Assembly (NCBI GenBank): GCA_002427885.1
Contig: DIZI01000022.1
Coordinates: 136,693-200,692 of the forward strand
Direction of reading: 5' to 3'
DNA length: 64,000 nucleotides
From: Paludibacter sp. UBA6032
GTDB taxonomy: Bacteria; Bacteroidota; Bacteroidia; Bacteroidales; Paludibacteraceae
Part shown: in pieces, positions 1-8,382 of the stretch
Layout of the letters: the number at the start of each line of letters is the position of its first letter
Position numbering within the stretch: the stretch's first letter is position 1
Translations under genes and position numbers: made by a program
The notes under the pieces: model-generated
Databases searched by the model: none
What the model was told of the DNA's origin: nothing
What the model saw: only the letters and a program-made list of their open reading frames with translations

Positions 1-204
1 TGGATGGTTTTTTATTGATATTAAGTTGAATATGTTTTAAAACTAAATTCGGGAAGCGAAACAATGACTAAATCATATTAATTATGACTGCTCCTGTTTA
101 GATATTTTAATGATTCTGAAACGTACATTGGTAATTATACATTATATTAATACTTGATTATTGAACTTTTTGCAGTAATTTTGTTGTTCCAAAAAAAAAC
201 AGGC

Positions 205-1692
205 ATGTTTAGAATTAAAAAAATTGATTTGTACGTATTTAAGCAATTTTTTACGCTCTTTTTGATGACTTTTCTCATCTGCATCTTCATTTTGTTGATG
301 CAGTTTTTATGGAAACATGTTGCCGAATTAGTTGGAAAAGGAATCGGATGGTCTGTTATGGCAGAGTTCTTTACTTATGCCATTTTTTCACTTGTACCCA
401 TGGCTCTCCCTTTGGCCATACTCCTGGCTTCCTTAATGACATTTGGAAATTTGGGTGAAAATTTTGAACTTACCGCCATGAAAGCTGCGGGCATTTCATT
501 ATTCCGTATCATGCGACCACTTATATTACTGATTTCGATGTTTTGTGTGGGAGCTTTTTATTTTTCCAATTATGTTCTTCCCATAGCTCAAACCAAACTG
601 TGGACACTTATTTTTTCCCTTCGCCAAAAATCCCCTGAATTTGATATTCCTGTAGGTGAATTTTATTCAGGTATCAGCAATTACAATATCTATGTACGTG
701 GCAAAGAAGGGAATCTATTAAAGAATATGATGATTTATGATTTTTCGAAAGGGTTTGAAAATGCAAATGTTATGGTAGCAGATTCCGGACGGGTTCAGTT
801 TACTGCAGATAACAAATATCTTCTTCTTTCGCTTTACGATGGTGAAAGTTTTGAAAATTTGCAAAAACAACGTATTAGTAATTCTGCTTCGAGCATTCCC
901 TATAAGCGGGAAACTTTTAAACAAAAAGACTTGTTGCTTGATTTCAACACTGAATTTAACCGATACGATGAATCTTTGCTTAAAGACCAACATGTTGCAA
1001 AAAATATTAAAGAACTCACTCAATCCATTGATTCGGTAAGTAAAATATCAATAATAAGAAGCAATGAGCAAGCCAAAGAAATTATAAAAAGCCATTATTT
1101 AGGGCGCGAAGAATTTAATGGCAAACAGTTGTTCGATAGTGCAAATGCAAAAAAGAAAAGTCTTAATGCGGATTCATTGTTCCTTTCGTTTAACCAAACT
1201 TCCATGTTAAGGATAAGTTCAAAAGCATTAGATCAGGCAAAAACAATGAAAGATCAGATTCAATATAACAAAATGATGTTAGAGGAACCGGAGAAATATG
1301 TTCGTCGACACCAAATTGAATGGCACCGTAAGTTTACTCTATCGTTTGCTTGTTTGATATTTTTCTTCATTGGTGCACCTCTGGGTGCCATCATTCGTAA
1401 AGGTGGTCTGGGAACTCCTGTTGTTATTTCAGTTATCTTGTTTATTATTTATTATATTATTGACAATACAGGATATAAAATGGCACGTGAGGGTTTATGG
1501 GAGTCCTATCAGGGCATGTGGCTTAGTTCAGCCGTTTTACTCCCAATCGGAATTTTCCTTACTTATGTGGCTGTAGTGGATGCAAGCTTACTTAATACAC
1601 AGCAATACATTAAAATCTGGAATAGTATAAAACGAAAATTTGGTTGGGGAAGCGACCAAACTACTGAAGATAATGAGATTTCAGACAGATAA
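205..1692 (+). CDS. LptF/LptG-type lipopolysaccharide export permease (YjgP/YjgQ family)
   Basis: Inner-membrane subunit of the Lpt transporter, which extracts lipopolysaccharide from the inner membrane and passes it to the periplasmic bridge. The protein has the family layout: three hydrophobic segments in the first 120 residues, a roughly 200-residue polar central part (the periplasmic jelly-roll domain in this family), and three further hydrophobic segments at the C-terminus. An in-frame TTG at 154 would add 17 residues, but the ATG at 205 places a basic stretch (MFRIKKIDLY) directly before the first membrane helix, so I prefer it. Length, about 495 residues, is longer than the roughly 360 of proteobacterial LptF/G, and this is common in Bacteroidota. 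Whether it is F or G cannot be decided here. ribBA follows after 92 bases. Confidence 0.85.
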   Translation: MFRIKKIDLYVFKQFFTLFLMTFLICIFILLMQFLWKHVAELVGKGIGWSVMAEFFTYAIFSLVPMALPLAILLASLMTFGNLGENFELTAMKAAGISLFRIMRPLILLISMFCVGAFYFSNYVLPIAQTKLWTLIFSLRQKSPEFDIPVGEFYSGISNYNIYVRGKEGNLLKNMMIYDFSKGFENANVMVADSGRVQFTADNKYLLLSLYDGESFENLQKQRISNSASSIPYKRETFKQKDLLLDFNTEFNRYDESLLKDQHVAKNIKELTQSIDSVSKISIIRSNEQAKEIIKSHYLGREEFNGKQLFDSANAKKKSLNADSLFLSFNQTSMLRISSKALDQAKTMKDQIQYNKMMLEEPEKYVRRHQIEWHRKFTLSFACLIFFFIGAPLGAIIRKGGLGTPVVISVILFIIYYIIDNTGYKMAREGLWESYQGMWLSSAVLLPIGIFLTYVAVVDASLLNTQQYIKIWNSIKRKFGWGSDQTTEDNEISDR

Positions 1693-1784
1693 TGAAAAAA
1701 TAAAATAATACCGTTTTTATTTTGCTCCTTTTTCAAGATAATAACAATTACAAAGGATAAGACATAAAATAAAGAAATTTTAAA

Positions 1785-3008
1785 ATGAAATCAATAGTAA
1801 ATACGATAGAAGAAGCTCTGTTAGACATTAAAGATGGAAAATTTATCATAGTAGTTGATGACGAAGATCGTGAAAATGAGGGTGATTTTATTTGTGCAGC
1901 AGAAAAAATCACACCCGATATGATTAACTTTATGATAACTCATGGGCGTGGTGTCGTTTGCGCACCATTAACAGAAGAGCGTTGCGATGAACTTGATCTT
2001 GAAATGCAAGTCAACAAAAATACTTCAATTCATTCTACGCCATTTACTGTAAGTGTTGATAAACTGGAAGGTTGTACTACCGGAGTTTCAGCTGCCGATC
2101 GGGCAGCTACTTTTAATGCACTTGCCAATCCAAGTTCAAAACCCGATACATTTGGTCGTCCTGGACATGTTTTTCCATTACGTGCCCGTTCGAAAGGTGT
2201 TTTGCGTCGTGCCGGACATACAGAGGCGGCGGTTGATTTAGCACGTTTAGCCGGTTTATATCCTGCAGGAGCGCTGATTGAAATTATGAACGAAGATGGG
2301 ACAATGGCCAGATTGCCCGAACTAATAAAAATTGCGAAAAGGTTTGATTTGAAAATCATTACGATCAAAGATCTGATAGCCTATCGACTTAAATCCGAGT
2401 CTCTTGTTGAAATGGGTGAAAAAGTAAATATGCCAACTGCTTACGGCCACTTTAAACTTATACCATTTCGACAAACATCGAATGGATTCGAACATGTGGC
2501 TCTTATAAAAGGTGAATGGGAAAAAGATGAGCCGATTTTAGTAAGAGTTCATTCATCTTGCATGACAGGCGACATTTTTGGTTCAATGCGTTGTGAATGT
2601 GGAGAACAACTACACAAAGCAATGGAACTCATTGAAAAAGAAGGTAAAGGTGTAGTAGTTTACATGAATCAGGAAGGTCGTGGAATTGGTCTTATGAATA
2701 AGATAAGAGCCTATAAATTGCAGGAAGAAGGTATGGACACGGTGGATGCTAATCTTCATCTGGGATTTGATGCTGATGAACGTGATTATGGGGTTGGAGC
2801 ACAAATTTTACGTGAAATAGGTGTTAGCAAAATACGGCTTATGACAAATAACCCGGTTAAACGAATTGGTCTGGAAGCCTACGGGCTAACTATTGTAGAA
2901 AATGTACCTATCGAAATAAGTACAAACCCATACAATGCATTTTATATGCAAACAAAAAAATTAAAAATGGGACACGAGCTTAAATATGTTAAAGGGAAAA
3001 ACGAGTGA
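1785..3008 (+). CDS. ribBA: Bifunctional 3,4-dihydroxy-2-butanone-4-phosphate synthase / GTP cyclohydrolase II (RibBA)
   Basis: Supplies both precursors of riboflavin. The N-terminal half converts ribulose 5-phosphate to dihydroxybutanone phosphate, and the C-terminal half opens GTP to the diaminopyrimidine. The RibB half shows the acidic motif DDEDRENEGD (residues 25-34) and the GHTEAAVDLARLAGL segment. The RibA half carries the zinc ligands C259, C270 and C272 in the C-x10-C-x-C pattern and the EGRGIGL motif. At 407 residues it is a normal fused RibBA with no part missing. I see no FMN-riboswitch-like sequence upstream, so regulation is not apparent. An SDR gene follows after 50 bases and may be co-transcribed. 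Confidence 0.97.
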   Translation: MKSIVNTIEEALLDIKDGKFIIVVDDEDRENEGDFICAAEKITPDMINFMITHGRGVVCAPLTEERCDELDLEMQVNKNTSIHSTPFTVSVDKLEGCTTGVSAADRAATFNALANPSSKPDTFGRPGHVFPLRARSKGVLRRAGHTEAAVDLARLAGLYPAGALIEIMNEDGTMARLPELIKIAKRFDLKIITIKDLIAYRLKSESLVEMGEKVNMPTAYGHFKLIPFRQTSNGFEHVALIKGEWEKDEPILVRVHSSCMTGDIFGSMRCECGEQLHKAMELIEKEGKGVVVYMNQEGRGIGLMNKIRAYKLQEEGMDTVDANLHLGFDADERDYGVGAQILREIGVSKIRLMTNNPVKRIGLEAYGLTIVENVPIEISTNPYNAFYMQTKKLKMGHELKYVKGKNE

Positions 3009-3058
3009 ACTAATTAATATTAAATATCTTATAAATCATTAGGCATATCAGACAAATT

Positions 3059-3817
3059 ATGAAAACCGCATTTATTACAGGAGCTACATCGGGTTTTGGG
3101 CGAGCAATTTCAGTTCGGTTAGCGAAATTAGGTTATCACTTAATCATCACCGGTCGTAGAACTCAACGCCTGGAAGAACTCCTGAAACAATTAAATTCCG
3201 ATTTTCCTGCATCGAAAGTGATTTCTCTTTGTTTTGATGTTCGTGACAATGAAGCTTGTACAAAAGCAATTCAATCGTTACCTGAAACATTTCAGACTAT
3301 TGATTTACTGGTTAATAATGCAGGATTAGCTGCCGGAGCGTTACCTTTCGACGAAAGTGATTTGAAGGATTTCGATCAAATGATTGACACAAACGTAAAG
3401 GGACTTTTATATATTACCAAGTTAATTGTTCCGGGCATGATAAAGCAACAATCGGGTCACATCATCAATATCTCATCCATTGCAGGTATCGAGGTTTACC
3501 CCAATGGCAGCGTATATTGTGCCTCGAAGCATGCAGTAAATGCCATTACAAAAGGCTTACGGCTCGATTTGGTAAAACATGGTATTAAAGTAAGTTCGGT
3601 TTCACCCGGAATGGCTGAAACAGAATTTTCACTTGTCCGGTACCACGGGGATGCTGATAAAGCAAAAGCTGTTTATACCGGACTTATACCTTTGAATGCC
3701 GAGGACATTGCCGATACCGTTGAATTTATTGTAACCCGACCTGCACATGTTAGCATAAACGATATACAAATAAATCCTGCTCAACAGGCAAATACATATA
3801 TTTCATTTAGAAAATAA
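3059..3817 (+). CDS. Short-chain dehydrogenase/reductase (YdfG-like)
   Basis: NAD(P)-dependent cytoplasmic oxidoreductase of the classical SDR family, 252 residues. The Rossmann glycine motif TGATSGFG (7-14), NNAG (86-89), the catalytic serine in NISS (139-140) and the YxxxK pair (Y153, K157) are all present, so the enzyme should be active. The arginine-rich TGRRTQRL after the second strand suggests NADPH preference. Overall shape resembles YdfG/serine-type 3-hydroxy acid dehydrogenases, but the substrate cannot be read from sequence. It lies 50 bases after ribBA on the same strand, and no functional link to riboflavin is implied. Confidence 0.88.
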   Translation: MKTAFITGATSGFGRAISVRLAKLGYHLIITGRRTQRLEELLKQLNSDFPASKVISLCFDVRDNEACTKAIQSLPETFQTIDLLVNNAGLAAGALPFDESDLKDFDQMIDTNVKGLLYITKLIVPGMIKQQSGHIINISSIAGIEVYPNGSVYCASKHAVNAITKGLRLDLVKHGIKVSSVSPGMAETEFSLVRYHGDADKAKAVYTGLIPLNAEDIADTVEFIVTRPAHVSINDIQINPAQQANTYISFRK

Positions 3818-3935
3818 TGGTAAAATGAGAATAAAATGTTGTAATTCTGCCATTTAAGTATCTATTTCCCAATTAAGAAATCAGAATGACAAAGATTTAT
3901 CAGTGCTAAATATCAATTATTTAAAAAAAATAACC

Positions 3936-3962
3936 TATTTTTGTAACAGCTATTTTTTAGCT
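3936..3962 (+). promoter_or_regulatory. Putative promoter -7 box and small inverted repeat upstream of the DUF349 gene
   Basis: TATTTTTG at 3936-3943 fits the Bacteroidota -7 consensus TAnnTTTG. No TTTG is visible at the expected -33 position. Immediately downstream, AGCTA (3948-3952) and TAGCT (3958-3962) form a short inverted repeat around a T-run near the expected transcription start. It could be an operator, or chance in AT-rich DNA. Confidence 0.4.
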
Positions 3963-4020
3963 ACTGTAATTCAACTGTTTTATAGAAATATAAAGCAAAA
4001 TTATTAAAATAACATTGAAA

Positions 4021-6129
4021 ATGAGCCCACTTGATTTAAACAAGGATTCTGAAATCGTACTTCACGAAGAAACTGAAATTACAGAAGATGCTAAAGTTGA
4101 AAAAACTGCTAAGGCAAAAAAAGTTACTAAAGAAGTCAAGAAGATTGATGAAGTAATAGTTACTGATGAAGCGACAGCGAACGAAGAAGTTGCTGAAACT
4201 GAAGAATTGACAATTACTAATGAAATTAATGTGACTGATGACGTAAAAATTACCGATGAAGCAACTACCAATGAGGAAGTTGCAGAAACCGATACTATAA
4301 AAATTGCCAAAGAAGTAAAGGATACTGAAAAAGTAAAAGAAACTGCATTGGAAGTAATTCCTGAAGTAAGTTTAGAACTTGATGTTAACGAACAACATGA
4401 AGAAGATGCATCGAATATACCCGATTATGCCTCGAGCACGAAACAGGAATTAATCGATGCTTTAAAGTTGCTCATCAACAAAGAAGTGGAAGAGGCGAAA
4501 GATGATGTGGAGCACATAAAACAATTGTTTTACAAAAAGATTAAATCCGAAGTTGAAGATCAAAAGAAACAATTTGCAGAAGCTGGTGGTAATGAGGAAG
4601 ATTTTTTTGCATCGAAAGATGAATTGGAGGATATTTTTAAAACACTTTTAAATACATTCAGGGTTAAAAAAGCCTCAGCAATGGCCCAAAAGGAAAGTGA
4701 AAAGGAAAATAATTTGTTCCAAAAACAACATCTTTTGGAACAAATGAAAGTGTTGGTTGCAAGCAATGACGATGTTTCTACACATATTAATGAATTTCGG
4801 GCACTTCAGCAAAAATGGAAATTAATCGGACAAGTTCCCCAAACGGCTTCCACTGAATTGTGGAAACAATACAATTTATATCAGGAATCTTTTTGGGATT
4901 TAATAAAGATAAACAATGAACTTCGTGAATACGATTTCAAGAAAAATCTGGAGTCAAAAACCTTGCTGTGCGAAGCTGCGGAAAAATTAGCCGAAGAATC
5001 AGATATAATTTTAGCATTCCAGAAGCTTCAGAAATTACACGAAGAATGGCACGAATTAGGACCTGTAGCTCGCGAAATACGGGAAGAAATCTGGACTCGG
5101 TTCAAAGAAGCATCAACTGCAATCAATAAAAAACACCAGGCCTATTTTGAAACCATCAGGAAGATGGAAGAAAAAAATCTGGAGTTAAAGATTGCTTTAT
5201 GCGAAAAAATAGAAGCATTTGAATTTGGTAATCTTAATAACTATCATGGTTGGGATGAGGCGACCAAGACAGTTATTGCATGGCAAGAAGAATGGAGAAC
5301 TATTGGGTTTGCACCCCGTAAGGCAAATCAAAAAATATTTGATCGTTACCGAAAAGCTTGTGATGCGTTTTTTTCAGCTAAAGGCGAATTTTACAAAGAA
5401 GCAAAAAATTTACTTACCCAGAATGCCGACAAAAAAAGAGCTTTGTGTGAACAAGCAGAACTTTTAAAAGATAGTAAAGATTGGAAAGAAACGAGTGAAA
5501 AACTTATCCTTTTTCAAAAAGAATGGAAAACCATCGGACCTGTTCCAAAAAAATTATCTGACGAATTGTGGAAACAATTTATAGCAGCCTGTGATTTTTT
5601 CTTTGAACAAAAAAATAAAAGCACTTCTGGCCAACGTACAGTTGAGACTGAAAATCTGATTAAGAAAAAAGAATTGATTGAAAAAATAAACAAATTAGAT
5701 AAAACCGGAAACTCAAATGATTCACAGACTGCATTGCGAACATTAATGAATGAATGGAACGAATTAGGACATGTACCATTCAAGGAAAAAGATAAAGTTT
5801 ATAAAGAATACCGTGAAGCGGTGGATAAACAATTTGAAGAACTGAACATTGATGCATCTAACAGACGCTTGAATTCATTCAAAAGCAATCTGAAAGACAT
5901 GAGTAACAAAGGTGAAAACAAATTGAACCGGGAACGTGAAAAATTAATGCGTGCCTTCGAGCACCTTAAATCGGAAATTGGAACCTACGAAAACAATATC
6001 GGATTTTTTACATCTTCTTCCAAAAAAGGAGGGGGACTTATAAAAGAAATGGAACGAAAAATTGAATCGTTGAAAGAAGAAAGCAATTTGATTGAACAAA
6101 AAATCAATTTAATTGACCAAAATATGTAA
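4021..6129 (+). CDS. DUF349 repeat protein with acidic low-complexity N-terminus
   Basis: Protein of unknown function built from repeated DUF349 units, helical segments of about 70 residues with the recurring pattern LxxEWKxIGxVP followed by a FxxACDxFF-like helix. At least five such units are visible, for example QQKWKLIGQVP, HEEWHELGPVA, QEEWRTIGFAP, QKEWKTIGPVP and MNEWNELGHVP. The first 130 residues are a low-complexity Glu/Lys/Thr/Val region containing an imperfect duplication (TDEATANEEVAETE, later TDEATTNEEVAETD). There is no signal peptide, so the protein is predicted to be cytoplasmic. The ORF can be extended to a TTG at 4015, but the ATG at 4021 is the likelier start. A strong terminator follows at 6175. 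Confidence 0.85.
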   Translation: MSPLDLNKDSEIVLHEETEITEDAKVEKTAKAKKVTKEVKKIDEVIVTDEATANEEVAETEELTITNEINVTDDVKITDEATTNEEVAETDTIKIAKEVKDTEKVKETALEVIPEVSLELDVNEQHEEDASNIPDYASSTKQELIDALKLLINKEVEEAKDDVEHIKQLFYKKIKSEVEDQKKQFAEAGGNEEDFFASKDELEDIFKTLLNTFRVKKASAMAQKESEKENNLFQKQHLLEQMKVLVASNDDVSTHINEFRALQQKWKLIGQVPQTASTELWKQYNLYQESFWDLIKINNELREYDFKKNLESKTLLCEAAEKLAEESDIILAFQKLQKLHEEWHELGPVAREIREEIWTRFKEASTAINKKHQAYFETIRKMEEKNLELKIALCEKIEAFEFGNLNNYHGWDEATKTVIAWQEEWRTIGFAPRKANQKIFDRYRKACDAFFSAKGEFYKEAKNLLTQNADKKRALCEQAELLKDSKDWKETSEKLILFQKEWKTIGPVPKKLSDELWKQFIAACDFFFEQKNKSTSGQRTVETENLIKKKELIEKINKLDKTGNSNDSQTALRTLMNEWNELGHVPFKEKDKVYKEYREAVDKQFEELNIDASNRRLNSFKSNLKDMSNKGENKLNREREKLMRAFEHLKSEIGTYENNIGFFTSSSKKGGGLIKEMERKIESLKEESNLIEQKINLIDQNM

Positions 6130-6174
6130 ATTGAAAATAAACCGTTCGATTTGTAAATTCAAAATGATAACATA

Positions 6175-6206
6175 AAAAGCCCCAACTAAATAGATTTGGG
6201 GCTTTT
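6175..6206 (+). terminator. Intrinsic terminator after the DUF349 gene
   Basis: Perfect 11-bp inverted repeat: AAAAGCCCCAA at 6175-6185 pairs with TTGGGGCTTTT at 6196-6206 around a 10-base loop. The A-run before and T-run after make it functional in either direction. It separates the housekeeping block from the PUL. Confidence 0.9.
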
Positions 6207-6424
6207 ATTATTCCATAAGTATGATCTTGAAAAGTATTAAGATAAAATCTAATCAGTCAGGACCCTACCTCCTACTTCAACAGTTTGCTTTTATTTACAT
6301 TATTATGCAAAACCTGCTACTCTTTTAGCTGAGCTTATGAAATTTTATTTTCAACATCAAACGTCAGAAAATCACAACCTATTTAATATAAATGGACTAA
6401 TATGATTAAATGTGACCTCAAATT
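6207..6424. other. AT-rich intergenic stretch before the shared promoter block
   Basis: No ORF of useful length with a credible start, no RNA gene and no repeat was recognised in this stretch. The regulatory block of the next gene begins at 6425. Confidence 0.5.
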
Positions 6425-6490
6425 GGTAGTAAAAGTATCATATTAAGCTAAAAAAATATAGTTTTTGTTGTTAAGTATAACTTATTTTTA
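6425..6490 (+). promoter_or_regulatory. Promoter block of the T9SS protein gene, shared with susC
   Basis: The first 35 bases (from GGTAGTAAAAGTATCA) match 29 of 35 bases of the block at 8247 upstream of susC. Both continue with a T-rich stretch and reach a -7-like box at exactly the same offset of 58 bases: TATTTTTA here (6483-6490), TATTTTTG at 8305-8312. The untranslated leader would be about 100 bases. This reads as an activator site plus core promoter used by one regulator at both genes. Confidence 0.65.
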
Positions 6491-6596
6491 CAGCGAAATA
6501 TTATATCGGATTTATTCGTATATATATTGAAATGATATTTCAAAAAAAAAATCTTATAATTAATTATTATTTTACAAACCTCTAAAATGTATTATT

Positions 6597-7880
6597 ATGA
6601 AACGAATGTTACTTGTTTTTTTTGCAGCTTGTAGTTTACTCACTCAGGCTCAAACTTTTATGGTTAATAACTTTGAGTCTGCAGCAATTGGAGATTCGGT
6701 AAAAGTTATTTGGAATGGCGGTACAGCTGTAGTAGCTGCAAATCCTTATTCAAGTGGTATAAATACTTCAGCTAAAGTTGTGAGTGTTAATAATCTGGCA
6801 TGGGTACCTGTTTCATTTCCAGTCACATTACCTGCTGGTAAAACATGGGCCGACTATGATGGAGTAAGAGTGAAATTATGTCCTACAGCAGGTGCTAGTT
6901 TGGATTATGGAAATTTTGAAATTGGATTGGCTCCTGATGCTTCAAATATGACTACAGTTGGAAGTGCTAACGGATGGAGTACTGCCACAATAGGTACATG
7001 GTATTCTGCAGATATTGCTTTTGATCAAGCAAAATTAACTACGTATTTAGCTGCAAATCCAGTTACAACAAATTTAATTGTGAAATACAACAAAGCTGCC
7101 GGATATAACATTCTGATGGATGATATCCAATTAATCGAACACCAGAATCCGAACCGTGAAGTAGTTGTAAATTTTGAAGAGCAAATAATTGGTTCCAATG
7201 CTGGTATGGGTGTTTGGTATGCTACAGGTGGTACTTTTGGACTTGAAGTAGTAGCTAATCCTGTAATAACAGGAATAAATACGTCTTCGAAAGCTTTCAA
7301 GGTTACTTATCCATCCGGTGGTGGTGCAATTGCAATGAATATCCTTCCTGTAAATGGTGACTGGCACAATTATGATCATGTATCCTTTAAAGTCTTGGCT
7401 TTAGCATTTGATACACCAAATCCATGGTCAAATATTTTTGTTGGTGGAGGTCCTGATACATGGACTGGTGGAACCTCACAATGGAGCGATACAATTGGTG
7501 TTCATGAACTGAATAAGTGGTATTCAGTAAGTATTCCAATTATAAGTGTTACTAACGCTACACAGCCATTTCTCAATATACAGGCTAATGGTGGCGTAAT
7601 TTATTTACTTGATGACATCAGTTTATTATATGCTACAACAGAGCTTAAAACAACTCAAGCAAGCACATTAAAAGTGGCAAGGATTTCATCCGAACAATAT
7701 CAGATTACGATAGGTTCTGAGTCTTCGTACAATTTAATAGATGTACAAGGTCGCGTAATTAAATCAGGAACTTTTGTTGTAGGAACAAATCTACTTCAAG
7801 TAGCTGATTTGACTTCAGGGATTTATATGCTTCAGACAAAAAGTAATATCGAAAAAAATGTAGTGAAAATTATTCGCTAA
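6597..7880 (+). CDS. T9SS-exported protein with a duplicated, probably carbohydrate-binding module
   Basis: 427 residues with an N-terminal signal peptide (MKRMLLVFFAACSLLTQAQ). Residues about 20-180 and 185-350 look like two copies of one module: both open with an NFE motif, contain the related strings ANPYSSGINTSAKV and ANPVITGINTSSKA, and close with MDDIQLI or LDDISLL. The aromatic-rich beta pattern fits a jelly-roll binding module, but no catalytic motif is recognised. The last 70 or so residues resemble a T9SS type A sorting domain (YNLIDVQGRVIKSG ... LTSGIYMLQ ... VVKIIR). The gene shares its promoter block with susC, which suggests it belongs to the mannan PUL as a surface or secreted glycan-binding accessory. 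Glycan binding is inferred. Confidence 0.7.
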   Translation: MKRMLLVFFAACSLLTQAQTFMVNNFESAAIGDSVKVIWNGGTAVVAANPYSSGINTSAKVVSVNNLAWVPVSFPVTLPAGKTWADYDGVRVKLCPTAGASLDYGNFEIGLAPDASNMTTVGSANGWSTATIGTWYSADIAFDQAKLTTYLAANPVTTNLIVKYNKAAGYNILMDDIQLIEHQNPNREVVVNFEEQIIGSNAGMGVWYATGGTFGLEVVANPVITGINTSSKAFKVTYPSGGGAIAMNILPVNGDWHNYDHVSFKVLALAFDTPNPWSNIFVGGGPDTWTGGTSQWSDTIGVHELNKWYSVSIPIISVTNATQPFLNIQANGGVIYLLDDISLLYATTELKTTQASTLKVARISSEQYQITIGSESSYNLIDVQGRVIKSGTFVVGTNLLQVADLTSGIYMLQTKSNIEKNVVKIIR

Positions 7881-7898
7881 ATTTTCAAATAAGTATTT

Positions 7899-7930
7899 AA
7901 AAGGTTGGTTATTTTTAGCCAACCTTTTTT
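7899..7930 (+). terminator. Intrinsic terminator after the T9SS protein gene
   Basis: AAAAGGTTGG at 7899-7908 pairs with CCAACCTTTT at 7919-7928 around a 10-base loop, followed by further T. It makes the upstream gene monocistronic and isolates it from susC. Confidence 0.9.
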
Positions 7931-8246
7931 AATGCTTTAAATTACCAGATATAATGTATTGTTTAATAAATAAATCTCAGTAATTTAGTTCTCTGTTATA
8001 ATTACCTAATAAGTCTGGTAATAAATAAATTTAAACTTTATAGATGTTTTGTTTCCCTATTTTTTTACATTCAACTTTTTAATTCATCAAATATCGAACT
8101 TTCCACAAAAGTTCAAAGGAGACCAAATGACAATTCTTGAGACTTTTCTATCATTAATATATCTGAAATAAACGATTACTCATCGACGGAAATTCATAAG
8201 GTTTTTTTCTTATAGATGCAGGAATATAAGATTTCGAGCATAAACA
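7931..8246. other. Intergenic stretch before the susC promoter
   Basis: No gene is visible. A spaced inverted repeat is present: ATTACCAGA at 7941-7949 and TCTGGTAAT at 8014-8022, 64 bases apart. It may be fortuitous or a looping operator. The remainder is featureless AT-rich sequence. Confidence 0.45.
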
Positions 8247-8312
8247 GGTAGAAATAGTATCACATATAGCTAAAATAATATGTTTTTCTTTTAGCTTGAT
8301 GTTTTATTTTTG
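8247..8312 (+). promoter_or_regulatory. Promoter block of susC and the PUL operon
   Basis: Carries the same element as 6425-6490 (29 of 35 identical bases, starting GGTAGAAATAGTATCA) and a perfect TAnnTTTG -7 box, TATTTTTG at 8305-8312. The susC start lies about 70 bases downstream. The AraC protein encoded at 38327 is the only regulator in the locus and is the obvious candidate ligand, though that link is inferred. Confidence 0.7.
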
Positions 8313-8382
8313 TATAGTCGAAATGTGTCATTTACTACAATATTTCAACAATAAATAATCTTCTAATATTAAATTTAATTCC

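Noticed and set aside
2..40. Possible tail of an upstream gene (frame reading GWFFIDIKLNMF then stop)
   Set aside because: Twelve codons are too few to support a gene and the sequence is not recognisable as a known C-terminus.
1693..1784. FMN riboswitch before ribBA
   Set aside because: The leader is short and AT-rich without the conserved G-rich FMN aptamer segments.
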